Of a DNA stretch of 64,000 bases, positions 40,941 to 50,361 are shown in pieces; position 1 is the stretch's first letter, and the number at the start of each line of letters is the position of its first letter. The stretch spans positions 1 through 64,000 of the forward strand of contig JASJCR010000004.1 of the NCBI GenBank assembly GCA_030065875.1. Direction: 5' to 3'. The notes below the pieces were generated by a model. It was not told the DNA's origin. It was given only the letters and a program-made list of their open reading frames with translations, and did not search any database. The translations under genes were made by a program, and so were the position numbers. The DNA comes from Ardenticatenaceae bacterium (lineage in GTDB: Bacteria > Chloroflexota > Anaerolineae > Promineifilales > Promineifilaceae).

Positions 40941-42334
40941 TTCCCGCGTCTCTCGATTACATCCCATAAATCGTCTACAATGGCGCAGGCAAATTTAAAC
41001 AAATAATTGCCGGTTGAATGATCTGATATCAGGCCGGCTTCAAATTCGGTGCCGTAGGCTGCTTCAATCCCCCGCTGGCTGTCATCAATAGTAAAAATCG
41101 CATCTTCAAAAAGTAAATCCACCTCAGCCTGTTGTTCAGGAGTCAAAAAGAGATCGCCGGTTTCGTCTTCGGGGAGTGCTTCCAGCTCGTCATCCGGCTT
41201 AAAAATATTGAGCGCGTGGTTGTGGTTAAACTGGAAGCGGTTGCGGGGATTGCCGACTCGCCTGTAACCCAAAAATGGTGGCGGGACCCGAGTGACAATA
41301 TCGTCGTTGTTGATGTACATGAATGTTTGGTCAAACAGCCGCTTGTTGTAGCTGTTGGCAAACTCCCGGTTGCCAACCAGCGGAGCACCATAAAGATAGA
41401 CGCCGTGCACGTCAAAGTTGGCGGCCGTTAACTGCTCTCCGGCCAGCTGGGCCAGCGCCGCCCCCAGGCTGTGACCGGTGACAAACAGCTTTTTGCCGGT
41501 CGCATGGGTTTTCAAAAAACTTTTAAGCTCTGGCCACACGCTGGCAAACGCCCCCAAAAAGCCACGATGTACTTTTCCACGGCCGCTGGGCAGGGCAACC
41601 TTGCGGAATTTGGCATCGGTGAGCCAGTCAACGCGCTCGTACGTGCCGCGAAAACAGACAATTAAGTGGTTGTCCCGGCCGATGACAAACCCCTGAGTAT
41701 TGGTTTCGGTTGATTCAAGCCATTTAAAGAGGCTCAAATCGTATCCCCACAAAGCCAGCTGATGGCGCACATACGTCTCCGAAGAGTAGGCCAGGGTGCT
41801 CATATCGGCCAGCCAAATGGCGTTGCTGTGGCTGTTCCCTTCAGCCTGTTCGTTAAATTTAAACAGCGTTGTGGGAATCACGTCGAGACGGCCATAGCGA
41901 TATTTATTGACCTCAATCCCCGCATTGCGCAGCACCTGAGAAACAGGCTGACCGGCCCCTTCTACCCATTGACCACACGGCCGTTCAACATACCCTTTCT
42001 TGATTAAAACCGTCTCCCCGTTTTTGATTTTGGCTTCCAGACCGAGCGAGGCGGCATAGTCGGCCGCCCATTGAAATACCCCTCCCGGCAGCTGATTTTC
42101 CCCATCCGGCAGCGCCGCGCCGCTGTTGACCACATAATGGGTGTAGGCGGCCTTGGTGCCCTGCGCTTTATCCGCCCGCATGGGAGGGCCGTAAATGAGC
42201 ATCGTTTCGGCCAGCTTGTCGTTGAAGATATGGGTATCCGCTAAAAACTTGACCGGATTTTTGTCTTCACTATAAGCTCGCACAATCGCTTGAAAATCAG
42301 ACCACGTTGGGGCGTGGAAATTCAAATCGCTCAT
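40937..42334 (-). CDS. Class 3 lipase-like alpha/beta hydrolase
   Basis: A 465 aa protein without a signal peptide. The hydrolase core (about residues 200-350) contains LIVCFRGTYERVDWLTD and the nucleophile elbow FVTGHSLGAALAQLAGEQL (Ser around 270). FINNDDIVTRVPPPFLGYRR supplies the catalytic Asp. These are the hallmarks of fungal-type class 3 lipases. An N-terminal region of about 190 residues and a C-terminal 70 are not recognised. It acts on ester bonds in lipids, and its location is probably cytoplasmic. Next gene upstream is a PAC2 protein, with a 41-base gap to the lipase start. Confidence 0.83.
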   Translation of the reverse strand: MSDLNFHAPTWSDFQAIVRAYSEDKNPVKFLADTHIFNDKLAETMLIYGPPMRADKAQGTKAAYTHYVVNSGAALPDGENQLPGGVFQWAADYAASLGLEAKIKNGETVLIKKGYVERPCGQWVEGAGQPVSQVLRNAGIEVNKYRYGRLDVIPTTLFKFNEQAEGNSHSNAIWLADMSTLAYSSETYVRHQLALWGYDLSLFKWLESTETNTQGFVIGRDNHLIVCFRGTYERVDWLTDAKFRKVALPSGRGKVHRGFLGAFASVWPELKSFLKTHATGKKLFVTGHSLGAALAQLAGEQLTAANFDVHGVYLYGAPLVGNREFANSYNKRLFDQTFMYINNDDIVTRVPPPFLGYRRVGNPRNRFQFNHNHALNIFKPDDELEALPEDETGDLFLTPEQQAEVDLLFEDAIFTIDDSQRGIEAAYGTEFEAGLISDHSTGNYLFKFACAIVDDLWDVIERRGN

Positions 42335-42375
42335 TAGATTTCTCCTTTCAAAGCGTCGTCGTACGGTCGTGCGAA

Positions 42376-43302
42376 CTACTCATCCCCATCAAAATCGTCT
42401 AACAAATGGCGTAATTCCTCTTCCCACACGTCATCAAGGGGAGTAAAGGGGATTTCGACAAACTGCTCGGCCAGCTGATCCATATACTCTTTCAAACCCA
42501 GTTCCGGTGCAGCCTCGGTCAATTCCTCAATTTTTTCGTCGATGGTTTTGATCAGCTGTTCAGTGCGCTTTTCGAGATCACTGAGGTCAAACTCGAGTTT
42601 GAGCATGTGATTGACGCGGCGCATTACCCCTAACCACGCCAGAAAATCATTTTCGATGCGCAGCGAGCTGCCAATCGATTGAATTTGAGAAAAGTCATAG
42701 GTGGGCACAAAGGCAAAAAATGACACGTATTCGATATCCCGCTCAGCGGCCCGACGGCAAAGATACGACCCGATGCTGGCTCCGCCGCTGTAATCAGAGA
42801 GATTCACCGCCAGCTGAGCCAGTTCTTCTTTCATATAAGGGCGGCTGTAAACGGATGAAATGGTCCGCTCTTTGTCATAAGGCAGTTCCCCATAAACACC
42901 ACCAAAGCCAACGATTCGCTTGACGTTCAAGGTTTTGGCCAGATCGAGAATCGTGCTCACATACTTCTCAACCCCCAAATGTGGCTCATCCCCGATCAGA
43001 AAAATGACGCCGCGTTTGCCATCACCAGCGTAATAAATTTCATTGCGGGGAACATCCAGGGCGTCGGGAAATCCCTCAGTAAATTGCACCACCGGCCGAA
43101 CCAAATCATGGGTCCCCGGAATTTGGAAAAGATAAAAACCATCCGGTTTGATCAGGCCGATTTGTCGTGCCTCGGCTTGCTGTACCAAATATCGGGGTAA
43201 CCCAGAAGAAATGGAACCAGCGTCAGCCCACTGTCGCCAGCCCACAAACATATACAGCTCTTCAACGTCAGGTTTGTCCCACAGGTCCAATGCATCGGAC
43301 AT
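42376..43302 (-). CDS. PAC2 family protein
   Basis: A 308 aa protein of the proteasome-assembly-chaperone fold. It starts MSDALDLWDKPDVEELYMFV, with GGAGG in the right position; an in-frame TTG 12 bases upstream is unlikely. The ATP-grasp-like Rossmann section includes RIVGFGGVYGELPYDK (about residues 131-146). PAC2 proteins in bacteria have unknown biochemical roles, and many actinobacterial members lie near proteasome genes. None are visible here. The C-terminal 70 residues are helical and acidic. Confidence 0.82.
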   Translation of the reverse strand: MSDALDLWDKPDVEELYMFVGWRQWADAGSISSGLPRYLVQQAEARQIGLIKPDGFYLFQIPGTHDLVRPVVQFTEGFPDALDVPRNEIYYAGDGKRGVIFLIGDEPHLGVEKYVSTILDLAKTLNVKRIVGFGGVYGELPYDKERTISSVYSRPYMKEELAQLAVNLSDYSGGASIGSYLCRRAAERDIEYVSFFAFVPTYDFSQIQSIGSSLRIENDFLAWLGVMRRVNHMLKLEFDLSDLEKRTEQLIKTIDEKIEELTEAAPELGLKEYMDQLAEQFVEIPFTPLDDVWEEELRHLLDDFDGDE

Positions 43303-43394
43303 AACAGCCTCCAACCACCTGGAATATATCAGGTGATAATAACTCTATGCTACACGATTGAGGGGAAAAGGGGTAATGGCGCTGATAGAGGATT

Positions 43395-43550
43395 TAGAAA
43401 ATGGTCAATAATCAATTTTCAATGGTCAACGATCGCGATTTAAAGGGAGCCTCAAGTTGAGCCATTGATAATTGGCAATTGAAAATTGATTATTGAATAG
43501 AGAACCTCAAGTTGACCATTGATAATTGGCCATTGAAAATTGATTATTGA
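43395..43550. repeat. Short-word spacer (ATTGATAATTGG type)
   Basis: Three rounds of words such as AATTGATTATTGA, CCATTGATAATTGGC and CAATGGTCAA, in both orientations and separated by CCTCAAGTTGA. It runs directly into the 3' end of the protease gene, whose TAA stop is part of it. Confidence 0.6.
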
Positions 43551-45125
43551 TTATCGTTCCTGCTGCATCGCTAGAGGTGGAATGGTGGCCCGTTCCGGTG
43601 CCTGCGGCCCGATGCGCAGCGCTCCTTCGATAATCATATCCTGATATCCCCTGGCGATGACCACCAAACCGTAAGCGGTGCCTTTGGGAAGCTGTTTGGG
43701 CAAAGTAAATTTCCCACTGCGGCCGGTTTTGGTTGACGTATGAGCCAGATCGGGGCTCTGCTGCCGTACAAATTGATTGACCGACACCCCTGGTTTGAGG
43801 GCGATAATCAAGGCATTGGCTATCCCTCGGCCGGTTTGCTGATCGATCACTGAACCGCTAATTTCCGTGTCGGTATCGTCTACCTGTTTCCCAACAATCA
43901 CCTCACCTTCAGCCACGATCTGCTTTCTAACCGTCAGAGCCAAATGGTAACGGCCGTCGGGCAACCCTCTGGAGTTGGCCAGGACCAGCACTTTACGGCC
44001 GCGTGGGCCATCTTCCCATTTTCCTTCTTGCTTAGAAACAATGGTGCCGTTGAGCGACCATACCTGTCCCCAGGCGGCTCGGTTGCGCAGGCCATCAAAA
44101 TCAAACGTCACGTACAGCTCTTTGAGTCCGCTGGCCAAATTTGCGTGGGCTCCAATCGGCCGGCCGTCCCGAGTGACCCGGCTGCTGAAAACCACGTTGC
44201 GGATTGTGGGGCCGCTGGTTTTACCGGTTTTGGCCGGTTTTCTCTGGCCTTTCTTTCCGGGCAGCCCCTTACCGCGGCTGGACGGTGCGGTCCGACGGGC
44301 TGTTGAGGAAGATGAGGATTTGGTGGTTGAACTGCGCCGGGCGCGTCTCTTTTTGACGGACACACCAGCCTGTTCGAGATACGGTTTAGCCAGGTTGATC
44401 GGCCGCAAACCGTTTATAAATCCCCCTATCGCCATCGGGGTGTCGCGTTGATCTACCCGGCCGTCGCGATTGGTATCGACGACCGGCCGGGCATCAACCG
44501 GGGTAACTCCTTCACCGGCCGCTGCCTGAGTGGGAATCCCGATCAAGAGACCCTCGGAGTTTACGGCCGTGCCACCACTGTTGCCGCCGGCAATGGTGGC
44601 ATCGGTTTTGATCCACGCCCGACGTGATGACACCCCGCGCTGTTTACCAAAACCGGAAACGCTGCCGCTGGTAAAAGTCACCGTCTCTCCCCCAATGCCC
44701 GGATATCCAAATATCGACAGGATATCGCCCAATTCCAACTCATCGGAATCACCGATATCCATAAACGGGAATTTGGTTCCGCGCATCGATTTGCCGTCAA
44801 TCCGGCTGCTTATTTTTAAAACGGCCAGATCGAGTTCGGGGGATTGGGCCACAATTTCTGCCAAATAGGTCAATACCGGCGGCTCATCTGAATGTTCGGT
44901 AATCGAGATTGCCAGTTCAGCCTGCGGGGCAGACATTCCCATCGCCCGTGGATTAGCCACGTGACAGTTGGTTAAAATGATGCCCGAAGGGTCAACAATG
45001 CTTCCTGATCCGGTCCAGGCGGTTGACAAATTGCCCAGAAATCCGCGCTGCAGGGCCACAATTTGGACCACGGCCGGTAAGGTGTTTTGAATCATCTTGC
45101 GATCGGCATGTTCTCCGTGACTCAC
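43551..45125 (-). CDS. Trypsin-like serine protease with extra C-terminal domains
   Basis: A 524 aa protein. The peptidase domain (about 10-240) shows the catalytic triad as ILTNCHVANPRAMG (His), PELDLAVLKISSRI (Asp) and TIAGGNSGGTAVNSEGLLIG (Ser). Just after it, VDTNRDGRVDQRDTPMA fits an EF-hand/dockerin-type calcium loop. A Lys/Arg/Ser-rich linker (about 280-325) follows, and the C-terminal 200 residues contain beta-rich segments such as EISGSVIDQQTGRGIANALI, resembling carboxypeptidase-regulatory-like folds. No signal peptide is visible, which is odd for this family. It is probably transcribed from its own promoter. Confidence 0.85.
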   Translation of the reverse strand: MSHGEHADRKMIQNTLPAVVQIVALQRGFLGNLSTAWTGSGSIVDPSGIILTNCHVANPRAMGMSAPQAELAISITEHSDEPPVLTYLAEIVAQSPELDLAVLKISSRIDGKSMRGTKFPFMDIGDSDELELGDILSIFGYPGIGGETVTFTSGSVSGFGKQRGVSSRRAWIKTDATIAGGNSGGTAVNSEGLLIGIPTQAAAGEGVTPVDARPVVDTNRDGRVDQRDTPMAIGGFINGLRPINLAKPYLEQAGVSVKKRRARRSSTTKSSSSSTARRTAPSSRGKGLPGKKGQRKPAKTGKTSGPTIRNVVFSSRVTRDGRPIGAHANLASGLKELYVTFDFDGLRNRAAWGQVWSLNGTIVSKQEGKWEDGPRGRKVLVLANSRGLPDGRYHLALTVRKQIVAEGEVIVGKQVDDTDTEISGSVIDQQTGRGIANALIIALKPGVSVNQFVRQQSPDLAHTSTKTGRSGKFTLPKQLPKGTAYGLVVIARGYQDMIIEGALRIGPQAPERATIPPLAMQQER

Positions 45126-45166
45126 GTTCTGTCTCCTTGATATCTTGCGAAAAATTCTAATCTTGC

Positions 45167-45760
45167 TTATCCATTAACCTGCCAGGTGTCCAGCAAATGA
45201 TCAAGGCCGCTTTTGCGGCCGCCCGCAGCTTTGGGTCGGGGTGATTTTTTTGTCGGCTGAGCCATCTGGCCGGAAAGCATCATCATCGCTTCCTGCAAGC
45301 CATAGGCCGCTTCATCTTCACTCATACCGGTGCGCTGGGAAATCTGATTGGCCAGGCCGCTATCCCAGGCATAATCTCCCTGAAGTAAATCGTCTAAATC
45401 AAATCCGGTGTTCCCACCGGCCTGTTCTTGGCGATTCAGCAAGGCGGCCATGGCGAAGCTAACGATCGTCACCGCAACCTCTTTCGAGATACCCAATTTT
45501 TGTGACAGCATCTCGGCCGCCATATCGGCCAGCGGGTTGCCTGCGGATTGTTGAGCGGTGCCCCCGCCCAATACCCCCATAATCAAATCAGCCATGTTGA
45601 ACATTTCCGGCTGATCCGGCCCCTTTTGTGAGGATGACGGCCGTCCGCCTCCCTGCAAAACCCCCTGGAGAATATCGGTCAATAAATCGCCCCCGGCCGC
45701 CGGGCGCTGTTTTTGGTTCTGTGCCCCCTCCAGCACAGCTTTCATCAAATCTTCTAGCAT
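45167..45760 (-). CDS. Hypothetical glycine-rich helical protein
   Basis: A 197 aa soluble protein not recognised. Repeats of hydrophobic helix starts, such as MLEDLMKAVLEGAQ, LLTDILQGVLQGGG and MADLIMGVLGGG, occupy the N-terminal half, recalling DUF937/YidB-like sequences. AAEMLSQKLGISKEVAVTIV follows in the middle. The C-terminus is basic. The gene lies 41 bases upstream of the protease gene on the same strand and may be co-expressed with it. Confidence 0.65.
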   Translation of the reverse strand: MLEDLMKAVLEGAQNQKQRPAAGGDLLTDILQGVLQGGGRPSSSQKGPDQPEMFNMADLIMGVLGGGTAQQSAGNPLADMAAEMLSQKLGISKEVAVTIVSFAMAALLNRQEQAGGNTGFDLDDLLQGDYAWDSGLANQISQRTGMSEDEAAYGLQEAMMMLSGQMAQPTKKSPRPKAAGGRKSGLDHLLDTWQVNG

Positions 45761-46230
45761 TGGTGATTCTCCTTGATGTGTGTGTTTCTTGTTGGATTGA
45801 ATGGTTCACACCTGCCTGACAGGAGTATCAAACACCATTTTCATGAAAATCGCAATCGGTAGTTTCCCTTAGGTTGTCATGGTTATTGGTGTATTAGTTA
45901 TTGGTGTATTAGTTATTGGTGTATTAGTTATTAGTTTATTGATCAACTCAGTATTCTCGAACACATCTACACCTTACACCCTACACCCTACACCCTACAC
46001 CTCACACCCTCCACCGCACACCTTTCGCCCATCCAAACAACCTCCAACTTCCCTCCACAACTTCTCCAGATTTCCCGTTTAGGATTTAGCTATTAGCCCG
46101 GTGCTGCGCACCTCTTAGCCTTCAGCTAATAGGCCCGAAGGGCCGAGCTAAAAGGGGCGCAGCCCCGTGCTAAAAGGGGCATAGCCCCGCGCTAATAGGG
46201 GCACAGCCCCGAGCTAAAAAATGAACAGGA
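45761..46230. other. Gene-free gap with two tandem repeats and a hairpin array
   Basis: No gene seen. About 45881-45945 repeats the 15-base word GGTGTATTAGTTATT 3-4 times. 45966-46025 repeats CCCTACAC-type 8-base words. 46086-46219 is hairpin-linker array locus 5. An open frame through the first repeat encodes only VIGVL repeats and is not a gene. Confidence 0.65.
46086..46219. repeat. Hairpin-linker repeat array, locus 5
   Basis: Hairpins GGTGC-TGC-GCACC, GGCCC-GAA-GGGCC, GGGGC-GCA-GCCCC, GGGGC-ATA-GCCCC and GGGGC-ACA-GCCCC, with linkers CTTAGCC, GAGCTAAAA, GTGCTAAAA, GCGCTAATA and GAGCTAAAA. It ends 11 bases before the HlyD-like ATG, so it would be in that mRNA leader. Confidence 0.75.
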
Positions 46231-47817
46231 GTGCAATCAATGACAAAATTTTTAAATTGGAAATGGATAACCGCTTTGATCACCATTTTGCTGATTGGCG
46301 GTTTTTTCCTTTTCAGAAACGGCGGAGCCGGTACAGAAGCGGCCGCATTCTCTGAAGAGGATGTCGTTACCGTCTTTATTGGCGATTTGGCGGCCAGCGC
46401 CACGGCCAGCGGCCAAATTGAAGCGCGACAGCGCTCAAGCCTGTCGGTCAGCGGCAGCGCCATGGTTGAGGAGGTGTTGGTTCGGGTAGGCGATGAGGTG
46501 TCAGCCGGGGATGTGCTGGTGCAGCTCGACACGGCCGATCTGGCCCTCAACCTCACCAATGCGGAACTGGCGCTTCGATCAAAGGAAGCCAGCCTGACCG
46601 CCCTGCTTGAACCGGCCACCGAGCTGGAAATTGCGGCCGCGGAAGCGGATTTAGTCAGCGCCCAGGCCGCCTATGATGATTTACTCGACGGACCAAGCGC
46701 GGAAGAAATCGCCATTAGCCAGGCCAGCGTGACTCAGGCCAACGCCTCCCTTTACTCAAGCAGCGCGTCCTTAAACGACACGGCCAACAGCATTTCACAA
46801 GCGGATATCGAAGCTGCCAAAGCGGCGGTTGTGGCCGCGGAATTTGATCTGGAGGAGGCGCGGGAAACCAATGAGAAGTTTGCGATCGAGCGCACCGATG
46901 AAGCTTTGCGCGCGGCCGAAGAAGCGTATGCGGAAGCGGCAGCCAAATACAATCGGCTGCTGGCCGGCGTGGATTCAAATGACTTAAATGCGTCTCAAGC
47001 TGATGTGGCGGCCGCCGCGGCCCGCAGCGAGCGCAGCCAGGCGGATTTAGATGAGCTGCTCCTCGGACCCACGGCCGCTGAGATCGCCAGCGCTGAATAC
47101 ACCCTGGCCCAGGCTCAATCCGCTTGGGAAACCCTTTTAGAAGGTCCTTCGGCTGAAGAAATCACCATCGCCGAAGCAGAAGTGACCCAGGCCCAGCTAG
47201 ATTTAGAAGATGCCCAGGAACAGCTTGCAAATGCCAGCTTGACGGCACCATTTGATGGGGTAATTACCGCCGTCAACTACGATGCCGGAGAAATTGCCAG
47301 CGGGATAGCGGTTGAAATTATTAATCTGAACACCCTGGAAGTTGTTTTGAGCGTGGATGAAGTGGATTTAAGCGCGATTGCCATTGGGCAAGATGCGGAA
47401 ATCACGCTGGAAACGTGGCCAACCGTAGCGATTGACAGTCAGGTATTCGCCATTTCACCTAGTGCCACAGATGACGGCACCGGCATCGTGGCTTACGAGG
47501 TTCACGTCGGCCTGGGTGAAACCGATCTGCCGGTCAAAATCGGCATGACGGCCGATGCCAATCTCATTGTCTCCGAACGGCCGGATGTCCTGCTGATTCC
47601 CAACGAGGCGATCCGCGCAGATCGGCAAAGCGGCCAATTTTTTGTCAACGTCATTCAGGGTGAAACCGTCACCGAAGTTGAAATCACTATCGGGTTACGC
47701 GACAACAGCAACACCCAAATCATTAGCGGTCTCAGTGAAGGAGATCAACTGGTCATCGATTACCAGGCGCCCACCATCGGCCCAGGCGAACTAGGCGGCG
47801 GACCGTTTGGCAATTAA
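46231..47817 (+). CDS. HlyD-type efflux adaptor protein 1
   Basis: A 528 aa membrane-fusion protein. One N-terminal membrane helix (residues 8-27) is followed by a biotinyl-lipoyl half (VEEVLVRVGDEVSAGDVLVQ) and a long coiled coil (about 95-330). The coiled coil is made of repeated Ala/Glu-rich units carrying the motif LL(D/E)GPSAEEI or LLLGPTAAEI three to four times. The second lipoyl half is LTAPFDGVITAVNYDAGEI, and the beta-barrel ends with DVLLIPNEAIRADRQSGQFF. It bridges the MacB-like transporter to the outside. An AGGAG site lies upstream. A second, different adaptor follows. Confidence 0.88.
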   Translation: MQSMTKFLNWKWITALITILLIGGFFLFRNGGAGTEAAAFSEEDVVTVFIGDLAASATASGQIEARQRSSLSVSGSAMVEEVLVRVGDEVSAGDVLVQLDTADLALNLTNAELALRSKEASLTALLEPATELEIAAAEADLVSAQAAYDDLLDGPSAEEIAISQASVTQANASLYSSSASLNDTANSISQADIEAAKAAVVAAEFDLEEARETNEKFAIERTDEALRAAEEAYAEAAAKYNRLLAGVDSNDLNASQADVAAAAARSERSQADLDELLLGPTAAEIASAEYTLAQAQSAWETLLEGPSAEEITIAEAEVTQAQLDLEDAQEQLANASLTAPFDGVITAVNYDAGEIASGIAVEIINLNTLEVVLSVDEVDLSAIAIGQDAEITLETWPTVAIDSQVFAISPSATDDGTGIVAYEVHVGLGETDLPVKIGMTADANLIVSERPDVLLIPNEAIRADRQSGQFFVNVIQGETVTEVEITIGLRDNSNTQIISGLSEGDQLVIDYQAPTIGPGELGGGPFGN

Positions 47818-47889
47818 CCGTCAATTAAGTCAATTAAATTGATGATCGATTGAAAATCTTACAGCACGAAATTATTAAGGAAATATATC

Positions 47890-49530
47890 ATGAAAATCAA
47901 CATGAAATGGGGATGGGGTATCGGACTTGGCGTGATAATCGTCATCGGCTTGATCACTACCATGAATATGATCAACGCCACGGACAGCGCCACTGCCCAG
48001 ACAACGGAAACGGTTGAAGCATTTATCGGTGATCTTGGGGCAACCGCCACAGCTACCGGGCAACTGGAGGCCCAAATGAAAGCCAATTTATCTCTGCCGC
48101 AAAGTGGTGAAGTCAATCAGCTGTTTGTGGAAGTTGGGGACGAAGTGAACGCGGGGGATATTTTATTGACGCTGGACCCCACTACTCTGGAACGGACCGT
48201 TCAGGATGCGGAGCAGGCCCTGCTCATTCAGCAAAGCCGCCTGACCGATATGGTCCAGCCGGCCACCGAAGTTGAATTGGCCGCCGCTGAGGCCAGCGTA
48301 GCCAACGCCCAGGCTCGGCTTGATGATTTATTGCAGGGTGGATCGGACGCAGAAATTGCCGCGCAAGAGGCTGCCGTACAAGCTGCCCGGGCGGATGTGG
48401 CCGCAGCTTCGGCGCGATCATCTGCCGCCCAAAGCGGGGGCACCAGTGATGAACTGCTGGCCGCGCAGCATGCCTTGGAAGATGCTCAGGTGGCATACAC
48501 GGAAGCTGAAGAAGCCCATCGGACCACCTATGACTGCACCTGGAACGATGCCACGGCCGCCTTTGATTGTGTGGGTGGCAGCGATGCCGAAAAGGCAGCG
48601 CGGGTGACGGCGCAGCAGGCGCTGGCCAATTTGCGGGCGGCCGAAGAGCGGCTGGCCGATCTTCAACCGGGTGGCGCGGCCCTTTCAGTGGCCTCAGCAC
48701 AGGCATCCGTCAGCAGCGCCCAGGCGTCGTTGACGGCCGAACAGGCGCGTCTGGATCAGCTGCGAAATGGCGCCTCAACCGCTGATATTGCCGCCGCCGA
48801 AGCGACGTTGGCCAACGCCAAACAGCAGCTTGACAATCTGGTGACCGGTCCCTCTGATACCGATATTACCCAGCAAGAAGTGATGGTTGAGCAGGCTCGC
48901 CTCGCGCTGGAGCGCGCTCAAAATAATTTGGCTGACGCCACGCTGGTGGCCCCATTTGACGGGATCGTCACGGCCGTCAACGTCAACCTTGGAGAAACCG
49001 CAAATGGCGTGGTGATCGAACTGGTCAACATGAACAGCATGGAAGTCGTGCTTGAAGTGGATGAAATTGATTTGGGGTCTTTAAACCCGGGTCAAGACGC
49101 ATCGGTCGCCTTTGAAACGTATCCCGGCCGCGAAGTCGCCGGTCAGGTGGTAGCCATTGCTCCCGAAAACACCCCCAACACCTCGGGGACGGTCGTTTAT
49201 GAAGTGAATCTGGCGCTCAATGAAACCGACCTCTTCTTATTAGAAGGGATGACCGCCGACGCCAATTTAATCACCGATCAACGGGAAGGGGTGCTTTTGG
49301 TGGCCAATTCAGCCATCAAGAGCGATCGCAGCAGCGGCACGTTCTCGGTTGACGTGGTCACCGGCCGCAATGATGACGGTGCCCTTCTGGTTGAAAACAC
49401 GCCGGTTACCATCGGCCTGCGCGACAGCAGCTTCACCCAGATCACCGGTGGCATTGAGGAAGGAACGGTATTGGCCGTGGGTTACACCCCGCCACCTTCG
49501 CAGGAATTTGGCCCTCCAGGATTCAATTAA
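47890..49530 (+). CDS. HlyD-type efflux adaptor protein 2
   Basis: A 546 aa adaptor paralogous to the preceding one, with one membrane helix (residues 7-25), lipoyl motifs (LFVEVGDEVNAGDILLT and LVAPFDGIVTAVNVNLGET) and a longer coiled coil. It carries an insert around residues 190-250 that includes TTYDCTWNDATAAFDCVGGS with two Cys. The two adaptors are about 40% alike by eye. The pair may form a heteromeric adaptor ring or serve different substrates. Confidence 0.87.
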   Translation: MKINMKWGWGIGLGVIIVIGLITTMNMINATDSATAQTTETVEAFIGDLGATATATGQLEAQMKANLSLPQSGEVNQLFVEVGDEVNAGDILLTLDPTTLERTVQDAEQALLIQQSRLTDMVQPATEVELAAAEASVANAQARLDDLLQGGSDAEIAAQEAAVQAARADVAAASARSSAAQSGGTSDELLAAQHALEDAQVAYTEAEEAHRTTYDCTWNDATAAFDCVGGSDAEKAARVTAQQALANLRAAEERLADLQPGGAALSVASAQASVSSAQASLTAEQARLDQLRNGASTADIAAAEATLANAKQQLDNLVTGPSDTDITQQEVMVEQARLALERAQNNLADATLVAPFDGIVTAVNVNLGETANGVVIELVNMNSMEVVLEVDEIDLGSLNPGQDASVAFETYPGREVAGQVVAIAPENTPNTSGTVVYEVNLALNETDLFLLEGMTADANLITDQREGVLLVANSAIKSDRSSGTFSVDVVTGRNDDGALLVENTPVTIGLRDSSFTQITGGIEEGTVLAVGYTPPPSQEFGPPGFN

Positions 49531-49555
49531 TTGCTAATTGCTATAAGGATAAACC

Positions 49556-50278
49556 ATGTCACATTTAATGGAACTCAGCAATATTACAAAATCATACGAA
49601 ATGGGTACGCAGATTGTACACGCCCTGCGAGGCGTTAACCTCACGATCGATGAGGGGGAGTATGTTTCGATCATGGGGCCATCCGGCTCGGGAAAAAGCA
49701 CTCTGATGAATATCATTGGCTGCCTCGATATCCCCACAGACGGCATCTATAAGCTCGACGGCATCGACTTAAGTCACATGAGTGATGATGAGCAGGCCCG
49801 CATTCGCAATCAGCGGATCGGCTTTGTCTTCCAGCAGTTTAATCTGCTGCCGCGGACAACGGCACTCAAACAGGTTTCTCTGCCTCTGATGTATGCCGGT
49901 CTCAGTCGGAAAGAGCGTGAGGAGCGGGCAGCCGCGGCCCTGACGCGGGTCGGGCTGGGTGACCGGCTGGATCATAAACCGGACGAGCTGTCTGGTGGAC
50001 AGCAGCAGCGGGTGGCCATCGCTCGAGCGCTGGTCGTCGAACCAAATATTATTTTGGCTGACGAACCCACCGGCGCTCTCGACACCAAAACCGGTGAAGA
50101 GTTGATGGATATTTTTAACGAGCTGAATGAGCAGGGCATTACCATCATCATGATTACCCACGAGGCGGAAGTAGCTGAGCACGCTCGGCGACAAATCATG
50201 ATTCGAGACGGCGTGATTGTCGAAGACAGCCGCTCCACCCTGGAAAACATACCGGATATGGAGCTGGTGCCTGCTTAA
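49556..50278 (+). CDS. ABC transporter ATP-binding protein (MacB/LolD-like)
   Basis: A 240 aa ATPase. Walker A is GPSGSGKSTLMNIIG (about residues 42-56), Q-loop in VFQQFNLLPRT, signature LSGGQQQRVAIARALV (about 147-162), Walker B IILADEPTGALD and H-loop in IIMITHEAEVA. It energises the FtsX-like permease encoded next. Starting 26 bases after the adaptor stop, it belongs to the same operon. Confidence 0.95.
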   Translation: MSHLMELSNITKSYEMGTQIVHALRGVNLTIDEGEYVSIMGPSGSGKSTLMNIIGCLDIPTDGIYKLDGIDLSHMSDDEQARIRNQRIGFVFQQFNLLPRTTALKQVSLPLMYAGLSRKEREERAAAALTRVGLGDRLDHKPDELSGGQQQRVAIARALVVEPNIILADEPTGALDTKTGEELMDIFNELNEQGITIIMITHEAEVAEHARRQIMIRDGVIVEDSRSTLENIPDMELVPA

Positions 50279-50361
50279 GGAAATTTCAAGCAATGCCACA
50301 GGCTACCGCCGATTAAAGCGGTTTAATCTGCGTAATCTGTGGAAAACTCAAGGAAAAAATC

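Noticed and set aside
45879-46082. 67 aa gene with VIGVL repeats
   Set aside because: It is only a translation of two simple tandem repeats.
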